Position numbers and translations under genes: made by a program | Shown here: piece after piece, positions 1-8,916 of the stretch | Layout of the letters: every line of letters begins with the position of its first letter | Position numbering within the stretch: the first letter of the stretch is position 1 | Notes under the pieces: generated by a model | Told to the model about the DNA's origin: nothing | Database searches by the model: none | What the model saw: the letters and a program-made list of their open reading frames with translations, nothing else | Source of the DNA: Mesorhizobium sp. | Lineage (GTDB): Bacteria > Pseudomonadota > Alphaproteobacteria > Rhizobiales > Rhizobiaceae | Length of the DNA stretch: 50,881 nt | Direction: 5' to 3' | NCBI GenBank assembly: GCA_004020545.1 | Contig: SAQE01000048.1 | Span: forward strand, 1 to 50,881

Positions 1-851
1 GGCTCGTGATCTCTACCTCACCCCACGCGCCCCTCCCGCTTAGCGGGTTCGTTCATCGGCCCCAATCGAGACATTTAGTGCCTCTATTCTGAGTGGGGTT
101 GACCGGAGGTATTGACCTGCGGATGGTCCAACTTCTGCCCCACCCACGCAAACACCTCAGGGGTTGAATGTTCGAATTCAAGCGACCGCGACGGTGTTGA
201 CGCCCGTCATGGTCAGGACGCTCATGCACCTCATACGCTGACGGCCGCGGCCGGTGCTCGTTGCGTGTGAAAGAGGTGTCCTGTGAACGTTTGCCCCAAC
301 ATCGCTAGAGGATTTTCCGACTCCGCCGCCTGCCGACCCTGTGCGGCGAGAGGGAAGCCGACGCGACAAGACAGCCGACAGCGGAGGCGCCCCGCCAAAG
401 CGCCAAGACGTTGGGTTGGCGAACCATCCGCTAACGTACTGACTTCGTGTAGAAAACGATGACCCTCCAGGCCCGCCAATAATTTAAGCATCTGATTTTA
501 TTGTATTTATAGCCTTTTTTGACTCGACCCCTTTGGGATCTTTATAGAATCGGAAGCCCCCACGGGGCGCTGGCTGGTAAGGGCTTCTTCTATACCCGCC
601 TCGAGAACCTGAATGACTCAACAGGCCCTTTGACGTGACGGGGAGCGGAATCTCCCGGGAAGGCGCGGGGAGACATCGCAGCGGGTCAAGGGTGTCGTGG
701 CGTAGTCAGTCGGTGAAGATTGCCCCAGAAGCCGGGCAGCATGCGGCTTGCGTCGCTCGGCGGCGCAGCGTCACCGACCGGCGCGACGCGGCCTTTCGGA
801 ATCGGAAGTCATGACCTAAAGTCGTCTCGCAGTCTCGAGCGGGAAATGGCT
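1..851. other. Region without a credible gene; possible old IS debris
   Basis: No reading frame here looks like a maintained gene. Short minus-strand frames end near 178 and 231. The one ending at 178 finishes with a stretch like MSVLTMTGVNTVAVA, which faintly recalls the 'LMTITGV' segment of IS110-type transposases, but it is too short to call. Another short minus-strand stretch ending near 84 (FEHSTPEVFAWVGQK) is also unassigned. The stretch from about 490 to 850 holds no recognisable RNA gene or repeat. The region probably holds degraded mobile DNA, which is inference only. Confidence 0.35.
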
Positions 852-2780
852 CTAAGCTCCGGAAGGCCGTCCTTCGGTTCCGCTTCCTGATTGACCTTCT
901 GCCTTCGCCAAACTGACCTCCAGGCGCTCGATCAGCGCCCGATAGCGCGGATGATCGCGCAGAGAATTCATATCAACGTCCTGCGCCATCCAGTGCACTT
1001 GCTGCAATCCAAGCTGCGGCACGCAGTGCTCCAGCGTGTCGATCGCCTTTTCGACGGCGCCGATCGCCGCCAGGAAACACGCGACATTGTAATGGCTGTT
1101 ATAGTCCTCCGGGTCGATGGTGATCGCGCGCTCGGCCCACTGGAGGGCGCGTTTGTCCCGGCCGAGATTGTGGAGGACGTAACAACCATAGGCATAGGCT
1201 GCCCCATCGTCCGGATAGAGCTGCATGGCTTTCTCGATGCGGGTAAGCAACTCCCCTGAAAGCCTGTGGGCTTCCTTCTCGTCGCCCAGCGTCTTGCGGC
1301 AATCCCAGAGCATGCACATCGCACCATAGCTGTTGCGATCAACCTCCGCCGCCTTCTCATAGGCGGCCGCGGCCTCTGCAAACTTGCGCTCCATGCGCAG
1401 CACGTCGCCCAAGGTCCTGTGCGCCTCGTAGAGATCGGGATCGAGCGCGATTGCTCGCCGGCAGGCGGCGCCTGCGAGCTCGATTTGCTCCTTCTGGAAA
1501 TGTGCCATCGCGTGGGCCACGTGAGCTTCCGCCAGCGTCGAGTCCAAGGCCAGCGCGCGCTGCGCCTCGGCGCTCAAGGTGACAAGGTTTGCGCTGGGAT
1601 CTCCGGATCTCAGCAGCATGCCTTCAGCTAGCGCCAGCCCGGCCCGCGCCAGCGCGTATTCGGGATCGATCTCGAGCGCCCGCTGGTAGAGGCGTCGGGC
1701 GGAAAGGTGATTGCGACGGCCCAGGCGCAAGAAATGCTGCCGTCCCATGAGGTAATATTGATAGGCTTCTACGTTCTCCGTCGTGCGCTTGCCGATGGCA
1801 GCATACTCGGCCGGCATCAGCCGGATCTTCAGGGCATCGACGATGGCCCGCGCGATCTCGTCTTGGAGCGCAAATATGTCGTTAAGATCACGGTCGTACC
1901 GTTCGGCCCACACATGATGCCCACTCGTCCCGTCGATCAGCTGCGCGGTGATGCGAACGCGACCACCCGCCTTGCGTACGCTGCCTTCCAGCACATGCGA
2001 AACGCGCAATTGCCGCGCCGCTTCGCTGACGTCCATCGACTTGCCTTTGAGGGCAAAGGTCGTGTTGCGCGCCGTGACTGCCAGCGCCCCGACGTTGCTG
2101 AGGTCCGTAATGATGTCCTCGGTGATGCCGTCAGAGAAGTATTCCTGCTCTTGGTCGCCGCTCATGTTGGTGAAAGGCAGCACGGCGATCGATGGTCGGT
2201 TGCGGAACGGAGGCGCATCCTTGGCCGACGGCACGGACGAGCTGGTGGGGGATTGCTCAATGGACATGACACGGTAAGCGCGTACCGGCTCCGCAATGTT
2301 GTGAACCCGTTGCTCGCCGATATCCGTATAGACGTATTCGAGTTTGCCTTTTACTTGATCGTAAATGGCGCGCCCGATGCAAAGGCCGCCAGGCTCCGCT
2401 AACTTTTCAAGCCGTGCCGCGATGTTCACGCCGTCTCCGTATATCGTGTCGTCTTCGACGATCACGTCGCCGAGGTTTACGCCCATACGGAACGCCATAC
2501 GTCGGTCTTCGGGGAGTCCGGCGTTCTCGCCGCCCAGCTCGCGCTGCAGCTCGATCGCACACTGCACGGCGTTAACCGCGCTCCCAAACTCGATCAGCAG
2601 GCTGTCCCCGGCCGAGCCGACGATGCGTCCGTGGAACCGCGCGATTTTGGGCTCGAACACCTCAGCTCGGAGCCGCCTCAGCCGTCCCAGCGTTCCCGAC
2701 TCGTCGGCCGCCATCAGCCGCGAGTAACCTGCCACGTCGGCAGCCAAGATCGCCGCAAGCCTGCGTTGCTCTTCTCGCAA
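852..2780 (-). CDS. Class III adenylate/guanylate cyclase with TolB-like and TPR regions
   Basis: A 642-residue protein. Residues about 8-175 form a class III nucleotide cyclase catalytic domain. Visible motifs are AADVAGYSR and GSAGDSLLIEF, carrying the metal-binding aspartates, and YGDGVNIAARLE, the NxxxR-type element. Residues about 195-335 (SIAVLPFTNMSGD... HVWAERYDRDL) match the TolB/FlgO-like middle region common in rhizobial cyclases. The remainder is TPR-like (YQRALEIDPEYALARAG, AERAITIDPEDYNSHYN). No membrane segment is obvious, so it is probably cytosolic and makes cAMP; the signal it senses is unknown. The start is a TTG preceded by GGGAGG about 8 bases upstream; no better ATG lies nearby. 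Rhizobial genomes usually carry many such genes. Family call firm; cAMP versus cGMP not decidable here. Confidence 0.9.
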   Translation of the reverse strand: MREEQRRLAAILAADVAGYSRLMAADESGTLGRLRRLRAEVFEPKIARFHGRIVGSAGDSLLIEFGSAVNAVQCAIELQRELGGENAGLPEDRRMAFRMGVNLGDVIVEDDTIYGDGVNIAARLEKLAEPGGLCIGRAIYDQVKGKLEYVYTDIGEQRVHNIAEPVRAYRVMSIEQSPTSSSVPSAKDAPPFRNRPSIAVLPFTNMSGDQEQEYFSDGITEDIITDLSNVGALAVTARNTTFALKGKSMDVSEAARQLRVSHVLEGSVRKAGGRVRITAQLIDGTSGHHVWAERYDRDLNDIFALQDEIARAIVDALKIRLMPAEYAAIGKRTTENVEAYQYYLMGRQHFLRLGRRNHLSARRLYQRALEIDPEYALARAGLALAEGMLLRSGDPSANLVTLSAEAQRALALDSTLAEAHVAHAMAHFQKEQIELAGAACRRAIALDPDLYEAHRTLGDVLRMERKFAEAAAAYEKAAEVDRNSYGAMCMLWDCRKTLGDEKEAHRLSGELLTRIEKAMQLYPDDGAAYAYGCYVLHNLGRDKRALQWAERAITIDPEDYNSHYNVACFLAAIGAVEKAIDTLEHCVPQLGLQQVHWMAQDVDMNSLRDHPRYRALIERLEVSLAKAEGQSGSGTEGRPSGA

Positions 2781-3284
2781 AGGACGGACCTCCCGCCAGT
2801 TGGAACAATCTTAGCCTAAGAAACGGCGCGAGCGAGCCCTTGTTCGGATGCCTGGGAAATGGGGAGCCGCGGGTTCGCTGGTGGTGGGTCATCGGACGGA
2901 GCTTCAGCGCGAGGTCGCAGCCAGCCGTGGAGCCTCAACAGGCTGTTCTTAGTCCCGAGGCGGCTGATCCGGTGCACGACCGAGTGGCGACTCCGATACC
3001 GTTCACATCGAGGCGTCTCTTAACTTCTCCAAACCACCAATGGCGGCAGGCTAGGTTCCTTATTTGCGCTTCCGTGTCGGATAAAACGCATTGCGGATGG
3101 CAGGCGTTACCACGGCGGCACCGCCAGCTGCGTAGAGCCGGTGCGTTTAACAGTGATGACAAATGGCCTTCATCGCCGTCGCTCAACCAAAAAAGTAGCA
3201 TGGAGTGCGTCGGCGCATTGATTGAATCAATTATCCCGATATACAAGCTGATTTCGGATATAGATCGTACGAGCTGGCAAATTC
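2781..3284. other. Intergenic region between divergent genes
   Basis: About 500 bases separate the cyclase gene from the ArsR-type regulator. Open frames on both strands show no family resemblance and overlap one another, so I do not call a gene. The right end, near the regulator, is AT-richer and carries a 15-bp palindrome (annotated separately); the promoter for the regulator should lie here. Confidence 0.5.
3217..3231. promoter_or_regulatory. Palindromic operator candidate upstream of regulator
   Basis: ATTGATTGAATCAAT is a perfect 7-1-7 palindrome 53 bases before the regulator start. Its TGATT half-site recurs in the palindrome before the GH51 gene (4356-4367), so it may be an autoregulatory site. 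Inference from symmetry and position only. Confidence 0.45.
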
Positions 3285-4211
3285 ATGAGTAGCAATTTCT
3301 TGGTGATCGAACCCGAGGAAGGCATTGCCGTCCTCAAGGGGCTGGCCTCGTCGGCACGCATCTCGATACTGAAACTGCTGCATGAGAAGGGGCCAATGAA
3401 TGTCAATGACATCGCCGCCCTGCTGTCGCTGCCGCAATCGACGGTGTCGACCAATATACAGGTGCTCGAGGATGCTGGCCTGATCCGCACCGAGAACCAG
3501 AAGGCGAGGAAGGGCAGCCAAAAGATCTGCTACCCGACCGCCGAGGAAGTGCTCGTGGTCTTCAAGAGCGAATATCGTGCGCTCAAGAACGACGCGATCG
3601 AAGTGTCGATGCCGATTGGGCTCTACACCGGATTTGAGGTCACCGCGCCTTGCGGTCTTTGTTCACCGGACGGGATCATCGGTCTCCTGGACGTTCCCAA
3701 CACTTTCCTCGATCCGGACCGTATGAAGGCTGGACTGTTGTGGTTCACGCGCGGCTTTGTCGAATACCAGTTCCCCAACAATGCCAAGCTCGCAAATGCC
3801 GAGATTACCGAGCTCGAACTGGTGGTGGAGCTGTCCTCAGAAGTGCCTGGCACCAGTGCCGATTGGCCCTCCGACATCACGCTGACGATCAACGGCGTCG
3901 ATGCCGGAACGTGGACGTCGCCCGGCGATTTCGGCGACAAGCGCGGCGTCTTCACGCCCTCCTGGTGGAAGCTCAAGGGCTCACAATATGGCAAGCTGAA
4001 GAACTGGCGAATCTCCGCTGACGGCACCTATGTCGACGGTGTCAGGATTTCCGAAACCAGCCTAGCCGCCCTCGACCTCAAGGGACATCATTCGATCCGG
4101 GTCCGTATTGGCGTCAAGGACGATGCTAAGCGGCCCGGCGGTATCAATATTTTCGGCAAGGGATTTGGAAATTACGATCAGGACATTCTGCTCAGGATCA
4201 GAACCGGTTGA
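3285..4211 (+). CDS. ArsR-type winged-helix regulator with C-terminal beta-rich sensor domain
   Basis: A 308-residue protein. Residues about 10-95 are an ArsR/SmtB winged helix (ASSARISILKLLHEKG, then NDIAALLSLPQSTVSTNIQ as recognition helix). The protein is far longer than the roughly 100-120 residues usual for ArsR. Its C-terminal 190 residues (ELELVVELSSEVPG, DITLTINGVDAGTW, HHSIRVRIGVKDDAK) look like a beta-sandwich reminiscent of carbohydrate-binding modules. It carries CGLCSPDG near residue 123, but this is not a classical metal site. It lies directly upstream of, and in the same direction as, the GH51 gene and sugar importer. It is likely their local sugar-responsive regulator, sensing arabinose or arabino-oligosaccharide with the C-terminal domain. 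The HTH call is firm; ligand and domain fold are inference. Confidence 0.85.
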   Translation: MSSNFLVIEPEEGIAVLKGLASSARISILKLLHEKGPMNVNDIAALLSLPQSTVSTNIQVLEDAGLIRTENQKARKGSQKICYPTAEEVLVVFKSEYRALKNDAIEVSMPIGLYTGFEVTAPCGLCSPDGIIGLLDVPNTFLDPDRMKAGLLWFTRGFVEYQFPNNAKLANAEITELELVVELSSEVPGTSADWPSDITLTINGVDAGTWTSPGDFGDKRGVFTPSWWKLKGSQYGKLKNWRISADGTYVDGVRISETSLAALDLKGHHSIRVRIGVKDDAKRPGGINIFGKGFGNYDQDILLRIRTG

Positions 4212-4355
4212 TATCATCAAACCGGGTTTTTAAGATAGTGCAGCAATTTCAGCGTGTTGCCTTCATTGGCGGCAAAAGCTGCCATTCAATTGTCAGACAT
4301 TTGGTTGTTTTCGACTTGACGGAGGGGCGTAGCTCCCCTTTGATATCGAGTAATA

Positions 4356-4378
4356 TGATTTAAATCACAATTTGTGAT
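4356..4378. promoter_or_regulatory. Overlapping palindromes immediately upstream of GH51 gene
   Basis: Two overlapping palindromes occur: TGATTTAAATCA (4356-4367, perfect 12 bp) and ATCACAATTTGTGAT (4364-4378, perfect 7-1-7). They end only 6 bases before the ribosome binding site GGAGGA (4385-4390), an ideal repressor position. The first shares the TGATT half-site with the palindrome at 3217-3231. Confidence 0.5.
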
Positions 4379-4394
4379 ACTTCTGGAGGAATGC

Positions 4395-5906
4395 ATGAAG
4401 GCAGCCGCCACGGCGCATCCGCACTATGTTGTGTCGAAAATCGATCCAAGGCTCTATGGATCCTTTATCGAGCATCTCGGGCGTGCGGTTTACACCGGCA
4501 TCTATGAGCCGGGCCATCCGACAGCAGATGCTAATGGCATGCGTCAGGACGTCATCGATCTCGTCAAGGAACTTAATGTTCCGATCGTGCGCTATCCCGG
4601 TGGAAATTTCGTATCCGCTTACAATTGGGAAGACGGCGTCGGCCCCAAGCAAGAGCGCCCGGTGCGCCTTGATCTTGCTTGGCACACATCGGAGAGCAAC
4701 GAAGTCGGCCTGCATGAATTTGCCGATTGGTGCGCCTCGGCCAACACCGAGATGATGCTTGCCGTCAATCTCGGTTCGCGCGGCCTCGACGAAGCCCGCA
4801 ACTTCCTGGAATACACCAATCATCCCGGCGGCAGCGAGTGGAGCGACAAGCGCATCGCAAACGGTCGTAAGGAACCCTTTAACGTCAAGCTCTGGTGTCT
4901 TGGCAACGAAATGGACGGGCCCTGGCAGATCGGCCACAAGACGGCCGACGAGTATGGCCGCCTTGCCCACGAGACCGCCAAGGCGATGCGCGCCTTCTCC
5001 AAATCACTCGAACTCGTGGTCTGCGGCTCTTCGAATGCCAAGATGCCGACCTATCCCGCGTGGGAAGCGACCGTTCTCGACCACACCTACAACGAGGTAG
5101 ATTATATCTCGCTTCACATGTATTTCGACAACGAAGCCAATGACGCGCCGAACTATCTCGCCATGAGCGAGAAGCTCGACGACTACATCGTCTCGGTCGC
5201 CGGCGTCATCGACTATATCAAGGCCAAGAAACGCTCCAAGAAGCGGGTCTACATCTCGTTCGACGAATGGAATGTCTGGTACCATTCCAAACAGCAGGAC
5301 AAGAAGATCCTTGGCGGGAATGACGGCTGGCCCTTCGCCCCGCCGTTGCTCGAAGACATCTACAATTTCGAAGACGTGCTGCAGGTCGGCCTGATCCTCA
5401 ACACCTTCATCCGTCGTTCCGACGTGGTCAAGATCGCGTGCCTGGCGCAACTGGTCAATGTCATCGCGCCGATCATGACCGTTCCCAATGGCCCGGCATG
5501 GCGCCAGACGATCTTCTATCCCTATCTCTATGCCTCGATCTACGGCCGCGGCAATGCGCTGGATCTCAAGATGGAAAGCCCGAGCTACAGGTCCACCGTC
5601 GCGGGTGACGTCTCCTATGTCGACGTCGCCGGCGTGCATGACACGGAAGCCGGACATGTCACCTTCTTTGCCATCAACCGCCATTCGAGTGAGGAAATCG
5701 AAACCGTGATCGACATCACGGGCTTCGGCGCGGCTGACATCGTTGACCATCGGCTGATGGCGCACGCGGATCTGAAAGCCGTCAATTCGGCGGAGAACCC
5801 CAGCAACGTCAGACCCAAGAAGGGGACCGGCGCCTCAATGGCGGGCGGCAGGCTGAGCCTGCCGATGCCGCCCTATTCCTACCAGATGGTCCGCCTGAAG
5901 CTCTGA
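4395..5906 (+). CDS. GH51 alpha-L-arabinofuranosidase
   Basis: A 503-residue glycoside hydrolase that releases terminal alpha-L-arabinofuranose from arabinan, arabinoxylan fragments or arabino-oligosaccharides. GH51 signatures run through the protein: GSFIEHLGRAVYTGIYEPGH near the N-terminus, RYPGGNFVSAYNWEDGVGP, the acid/base glutamate in WCLGNEMDGPWQ (about E172), and the nucleophile glutamate in ISFDEWNVWY (about E291). A C-terminal beta domain ends with LPMPPYSYQMVRLKL. There is no signal peptide, so it is cytosolic and acts on imported oligosaccharides, consistent with the ABC importer encoded next. I chose ATG 4395 because GGAGGA sits 4 bases upstream; an in-frame GTG at 4374 lies inside the operator-like palindrome and is less likely. 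Confidence 0.95.
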   Translation: MKAAATAHPHYVVSKIDPRLYGSFIEHLGRAVYTGIYEPGHPTADANGMRQDVIDLVKELNVPIVRYPGGNFVSAYNWEDGVGPKQERPVRLDLAWHTSESNEVGLHEFADWCASANTEMMLAVNLGSRGLDEARNFLEYTNHPGGSEWSDKRIANGRKEPFNVKLWCLGNEMDGPWQIGHKTADEYGRLAHETAKAMRAFSKSLELVVCGSSNAKMPTYPAWEATVLDHTYNEVDYISLHMYFDNEANDAPNYLAMSEKLDDYIVSVAGVIDYIKAKKRSKKRVYISFDEWNVWYHSKQQDKKILGGNDGWPFAPPLLEDIYNFEDVLQVGLILNTFIRRSDVVKIACLAQLVNVIAPIMTVPNGPAWRQTIFYPYLYASIYGRGNALDLKMESPSYRSTVAGDVSYVDVAGVHDTEAGHVTFFAINRHSSEEIETVIDITGFGAADIVDHRLMAHADLKAVNSAENPSNVRPKKGTGASMAGGRLSLPMPPYSYQMVRLKL

Positions 5907-5949
5907 CTTCACGCGCATCGTCGTCCATGCGCCGAGGAGGAGCGTCGAC

Positions 5950-7041
5950 GTGACGGCCGATATTGAGATCAGGAATGTAAGCAAGCATTTCGGTGCCATG
6001 ACGGTGCTGGATGATCTGTCCCTGTCCATCAAGGCACGCGAATTCATCGTGTTTCTTGGGCCGTCCGGCTGCGGGAAGTCGACGCTTCTGCGCATGATAG
6101 CGGGCCTCGAGACTGTCGATAGCGGCGAGATCGCCATCAACAACGAACGTATCGATCATCTGCCGCCGGGCAGGCGCGGCATTGCCATGGTGTTCCAGTC
6201 CTATGCGCTTTATCCGCACATGAGCGTGCGCGACAACATGGCGTTCGGGCTTGACAATATCGGCATGTCGCGCGAGGTCACCGACGCGCGGATAAACGAG
6301 GCCGCCCGCATCCTCGAAATGGCGCACCTGCTCGAGCGCAAGCCGGGTCAGCTCTCGGGCGGCCAACGCCAGCGTGTCGCCATCGGCCGTGCCATCGTCA
6401 AGGAGCCGAAGGCTTTCCTGTTCGACGAGCCGCTTTCCAATCTCGATGCGGCCTTGCGGACCCGTACCCGCATCGAACTTGCCCAGCTTCACCAGCGCCT
6501 GCAATCGACGATGATCTTCGTCACCCACGATCAGGTCGAGGCAATGACGCTCGCCGACCGCATCGTCGTCATGAACAATCGCAGGATCGAGCAGATCGGC
6601 CCTCCGATGGAGATCTACGAACGCCCCGCGACCAAATTCGTCGCAGGCTTCGTCGGCGCACCGGCGATGAATTTTGTCGAGGCGACGCTCGACAGATCCA
6701 GTAGGAATGCCACGGTCAGGTTTGCGGACGGCGTGTCGGTTCAGACCGAGATCGCCTCCAACCAGATGACGGATGGCAAATACACTTTCGGCATCCGTTC
6801 GGAAGATGTCCGCATCGTTCCCGCTGGACAGGGCAATGCCGATGGCATGGTGGATGTGCTGGAGCGGCTCGGCGAACGCACCTTGATCTACACCCGGCTG
6901 GGCAATGGCCAGCAGATCGTCGGCTCGGATGTCGGCAACAGCCGCGTTGCGGTCGGCCATAAGGTCGGGCTCGCCTTCGACGGCCAGAAATCGCATCTGT
7001 TCAGCGAGACCGGCCGCGCCTGGCACGCGAAGGAGGTCTGA
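5950..7041 (+). CDS. Sugar ABC transporter ATP-binding protein (UgpC/MsmK type)
   Basis: A 363-residue ATPase of the CUT1 carbohydrate importer class. It shows Walker A GPSGCGKST (about residues 37-45), Q-loop QSYALYPHMS, signature LSGGQRQRVAIGRA, Walker B FLFDEPLSNLD and H-loop FVTHD. The C-terminal 120 residues match the MalK-type regulatory/TOBE region (FVAGFVGAPAMNF). The start is GTG 5950 with GAGGAGG at 5934-5940. The stop is immediately followed by the first permease. It energises uptake with the two permeases and binding protein that follow; the adjacent GH51 enzyme suggests arabinofuranosyl oligosaccharides as substrate, which is inference. Confidence 0.95.
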   Translation: MTADIEIRNVSKHFGAMTVLDDLSLSIKAREFIVFLGPSGCGKSTLLRMIAGLETVDSGEIAINNERIDHLPPGRRGIAMVFQSYALYPHMSVRDNMAFGLDNIGMSREVTDARINEAARILEMAHLLERKPGQLSGGQRQRVAIGRAIVKEPKAFLFDEPLSNLDAALRTRTRIELAQLHQRLQSTMIFVTHDQVEAMTLADRIVVMNNRRIEQIGPPMEIYERPATKFVAGFVGAPAMNFVEATLDRSSRNATVRFADGVSVQTEIASNQMTDGKYTFGIRSEDVRIVPAGQGNADGMVDVLERLGERTLIYTRLGNGQQIVGSDVGNSRVAVGHKVGLAFDGQKSHLFSETGRAWHAKEV

Positions 7042-7042
7042 T

Positions 7043-7978
7043 ATGGGTGACCGGCCGGTGATGCCGCGGACCGCGCCTTCGGCTACCAGCGTCAGAGCCG
7101 CAAGCGTCGATATTTACGCGCCGCAATGGCGAAACTTCATTTTCGTTGCGCCATTTCTGTTCTTCTTCACGACGCTGCTGCTCGTTCCGCTACTCTGGGG
7201 AATGTGGTTGAGTTTCCACAAGGCCGATACTTTCTCGTCCGGAAATTTCGTCGGATTGGGCAACTATATCAGGCTGTTTCACGACAAGGAGTTCCTGCAA
7301 TCGGTTTGGAATACCTTCTACTTCGTGCTTCTGACGGTGCCGACCTTGGCACTGATCGGCCTTTTTCTCGCGCTTTGCCTCAACCGCCGCACACGCACTG
7401 CCGCGGTGCTGCGGACTCTGTTCTTTTCTTCCTCGGTGCTGTCGGTCACAATCGTCACACTGATCTGGCGCATCGTGTTCATTCCGAATGTCGGCCTTCT
7501 GTCGACGATCTACGGATGGTTCGGCTCAACCGCCCCGGCTTTCATTTCCGATCCCAGCCTTGCGATGATCGGTATCGCCATTGCCACCGTCTGGTGGTGC
7601 ATCGGCCTGCCGATGATGCTCTTTCTCTCGGCCCTCCAGCAGATTCCGCAGGATATTTACGAAGCGGCAGCCCTGGACAACGCCAATCGCTGGCAGACGT
7701 TGCGCTCGATTACGCTGCCGTCGATCAAACGCACCTTCATCCTGGTGGTCATCGTCCAGATCGTGCTGCAGTTCCAGCTGTTCGGCCAGGCCTGGCTGAT
7801 GACGCGCGGCGGTCCGAACAACCTGACCAAGCCGATCGTGCTCTACATCTATGACACCGCATTCCGCCGCTGGGATCTGGGTATGGGTGCGGCGGCATCG
7901 GAAATCCTGTTCATCCTCATCCTGATCGCGGCCATGGCCCAGTACCTCGTCACACGCAACAAGGCAGATCGGACATGA
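7043..7978 (+). CDS. Sugar ABC transporter permease (MalF/UgpA type)
   Basis: A 311-residue inner-membrane permease with about six hydrophobic segments, the first near FIFVAPFLFFFTTLLLVPLL. The EAA loop that docks the ATPase is EAAALDNANRWQTLRSITLP. It matches the first permease of CUT1 importers. The start ATG 7043 lies one base after the ATPase stop and has AGGAGG at 7031-7036; the longer in-frame extension upstream is just another frame of the ATPase gene. The stop overlaps the next ATG by 4 bases, giving translational coupling. Confidence 0.93.
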   Translation: MGDRPVMPRTAPSATSVRAASVDIYAPQWRNFIFVAPFLFFFTTLLLVPLLWGMWLSFHKADTFSSGNFVGLGNYIRLFHDKEFLQSVWNTFYFVLLTVPTLALIGLFLALCLNRRTRTAAVLRTLFFSSSVLSVTIVTLIWRIVFIPNVGLLSTIYGWFGSTAPAFISDPSLAMIGIAIATVWWCIGLPMMLFLSALQQIPQDIYEAAALDNANRWQTLRSITLPSIKRTFILVVIVQIVLQFQLFGQAWLMTRGGPNNLTKPIVLYIYDTAFRRWDLGMGAAASEILFILILIAAMAQYLVTRNKADRT

Positions 7979-8823
7979 GGGCTCCAGCCATTTCGATCAA
8001 GGGGCGCGCATTCGGCGACCGTGTGTTGTTGGCTCTGGTCATCCTGCTTTCCGTCATCATGATCGCGCCGGTTCTGTGGGTCATCGGCCTGTCGCTCAAG
8101 GAAAATGCCGAGCTGATGGCAAATCCGAATTCGGTGTTTCAGGCGCCCTATACGCTCAAGAACTACATCAACACCATCGGCACCTCGTCGGTATTCGTCT
8201 GGGTGTTCAACAGCATCATCGTCTCGGGCGGATTGACACTTGGAACGCTGATCCTGTCGTCGCTCGCCGGCTACGGCTTTGCACGGCTGAATTTCCCCGG
8301 CCGAAACATCCTGTTCGTGATCGTGCTCTTTGGTCTGGCGGTTCCGGAACAGGCCGTGCTTGTCGCCCGCCATCAGATCTTCAGCATGCTGAACTTCCAC
8401 AACACCTATCACGGGCTCATTCTCCCGGGCCTGTCGGCTTCGTTTGGCGTCTTCCTGATGACCCAGTATTTCAAGGCCATCCCGAAGGAACTGGACGAAG
8501 CGGCCATGCTGGACAATGCCAGCCGGTTCAGGATTTTCTGGAAGGTCCTTCTGCCGCTCACGGTGCCCGCTCAAGCGACCCTCGGCATCTTCACCTTCCT
8601 CGGCGCGTGGAACGACTACTTGTGGCCGCTGATCTCGGCAACCAAGAAGGATATGTACACGCTGACGGTCGGCATGGCCTCGACACAGACCAATTTCGCC
8701 CAGTCCGAAGGCATCGGGTTCCTGATGGCGCAGGCGGTGTTCGCCGGCGCGCCGATCCTGATCGTCTACCTGTTCTTCCAGAAATACATCGTCACTGCCG
8801 TCTCGGGCGCAGCGGTGAGATGA
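7975..8823 (+). CDS. Sugar ABC transporter permease (MalG/UgpE type)
   Basis: A 282-residue second permease of the CUT1 importer, with six predicted membrane segments (for example VLLALVILLSVIMIAPVLWV). Its EAA motif is DEAAMLDNASRFRIFWKVLLP, which docks to the ATPase. The start codon overlaps the previous stop (ATGA). A 93-base gap follows before the binding-protein gene, which has its own strong ribosome binding site. Confidence 0.93.
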   Translation: MRAPAISIKGRAFGDRVLLALVILLSVIMIAPVLWVIGLSLKENAELMANPNSVFQAPYTLKNYINTIGTSSVFVWVFNSIIVSGGLTLGTLILSSLAGYGFARLNFPGRNILFVIVLFGLAVPEQAVLVARHQIFSMLNFHNTYHGLILPGLSASFGVFLMTQYFKAIPKELDEAAMLDNASRFRIFWKVLLPLTVPAQATLGIFTFLGAWNDYLWPLISATKKDMYTLTVGMASTQTNFAQSEGIGFLMAQAVFAGAPILIVYLFFQKYIVTAVSGAAVR

Positions 8824-8916
8824 CGAAATTGCCTGACGGCGGGGGGTGCGTCGCAGCGATTGAAGCATTAAGCCAGTCCAGCGTGGAGTGGCGCAGACTC
8901 AGTAGGAGGAACTGAT

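Noticed and set aside
165-180. GTTCGAATTC, resembling a tRNA T-loop
   Set aside because: No matching acceptor stem, anticodon arm or D-arm could be found around it.
178-491. Short minus-strand frames with a faint IS110 transposase-like ending
   Set aside because: Only about 15 residues resemble the family, frames are broken and no terminal repeats were seen, so no mobile element is called.
2840-3292. 150-codon plus-strand frame between the cyclase and regulator genes
   Set aside because: Biased, repeat-free sequence without family resemblance or convincing ribosome binding site; it overlaps the regulator start and palindrome.
6905-7042. N-terminal extension of the first sugar permease
   Set aside because: It is an alternate frame of the ATPase gene; AGGAGG and ATG 7043 give the proper start.
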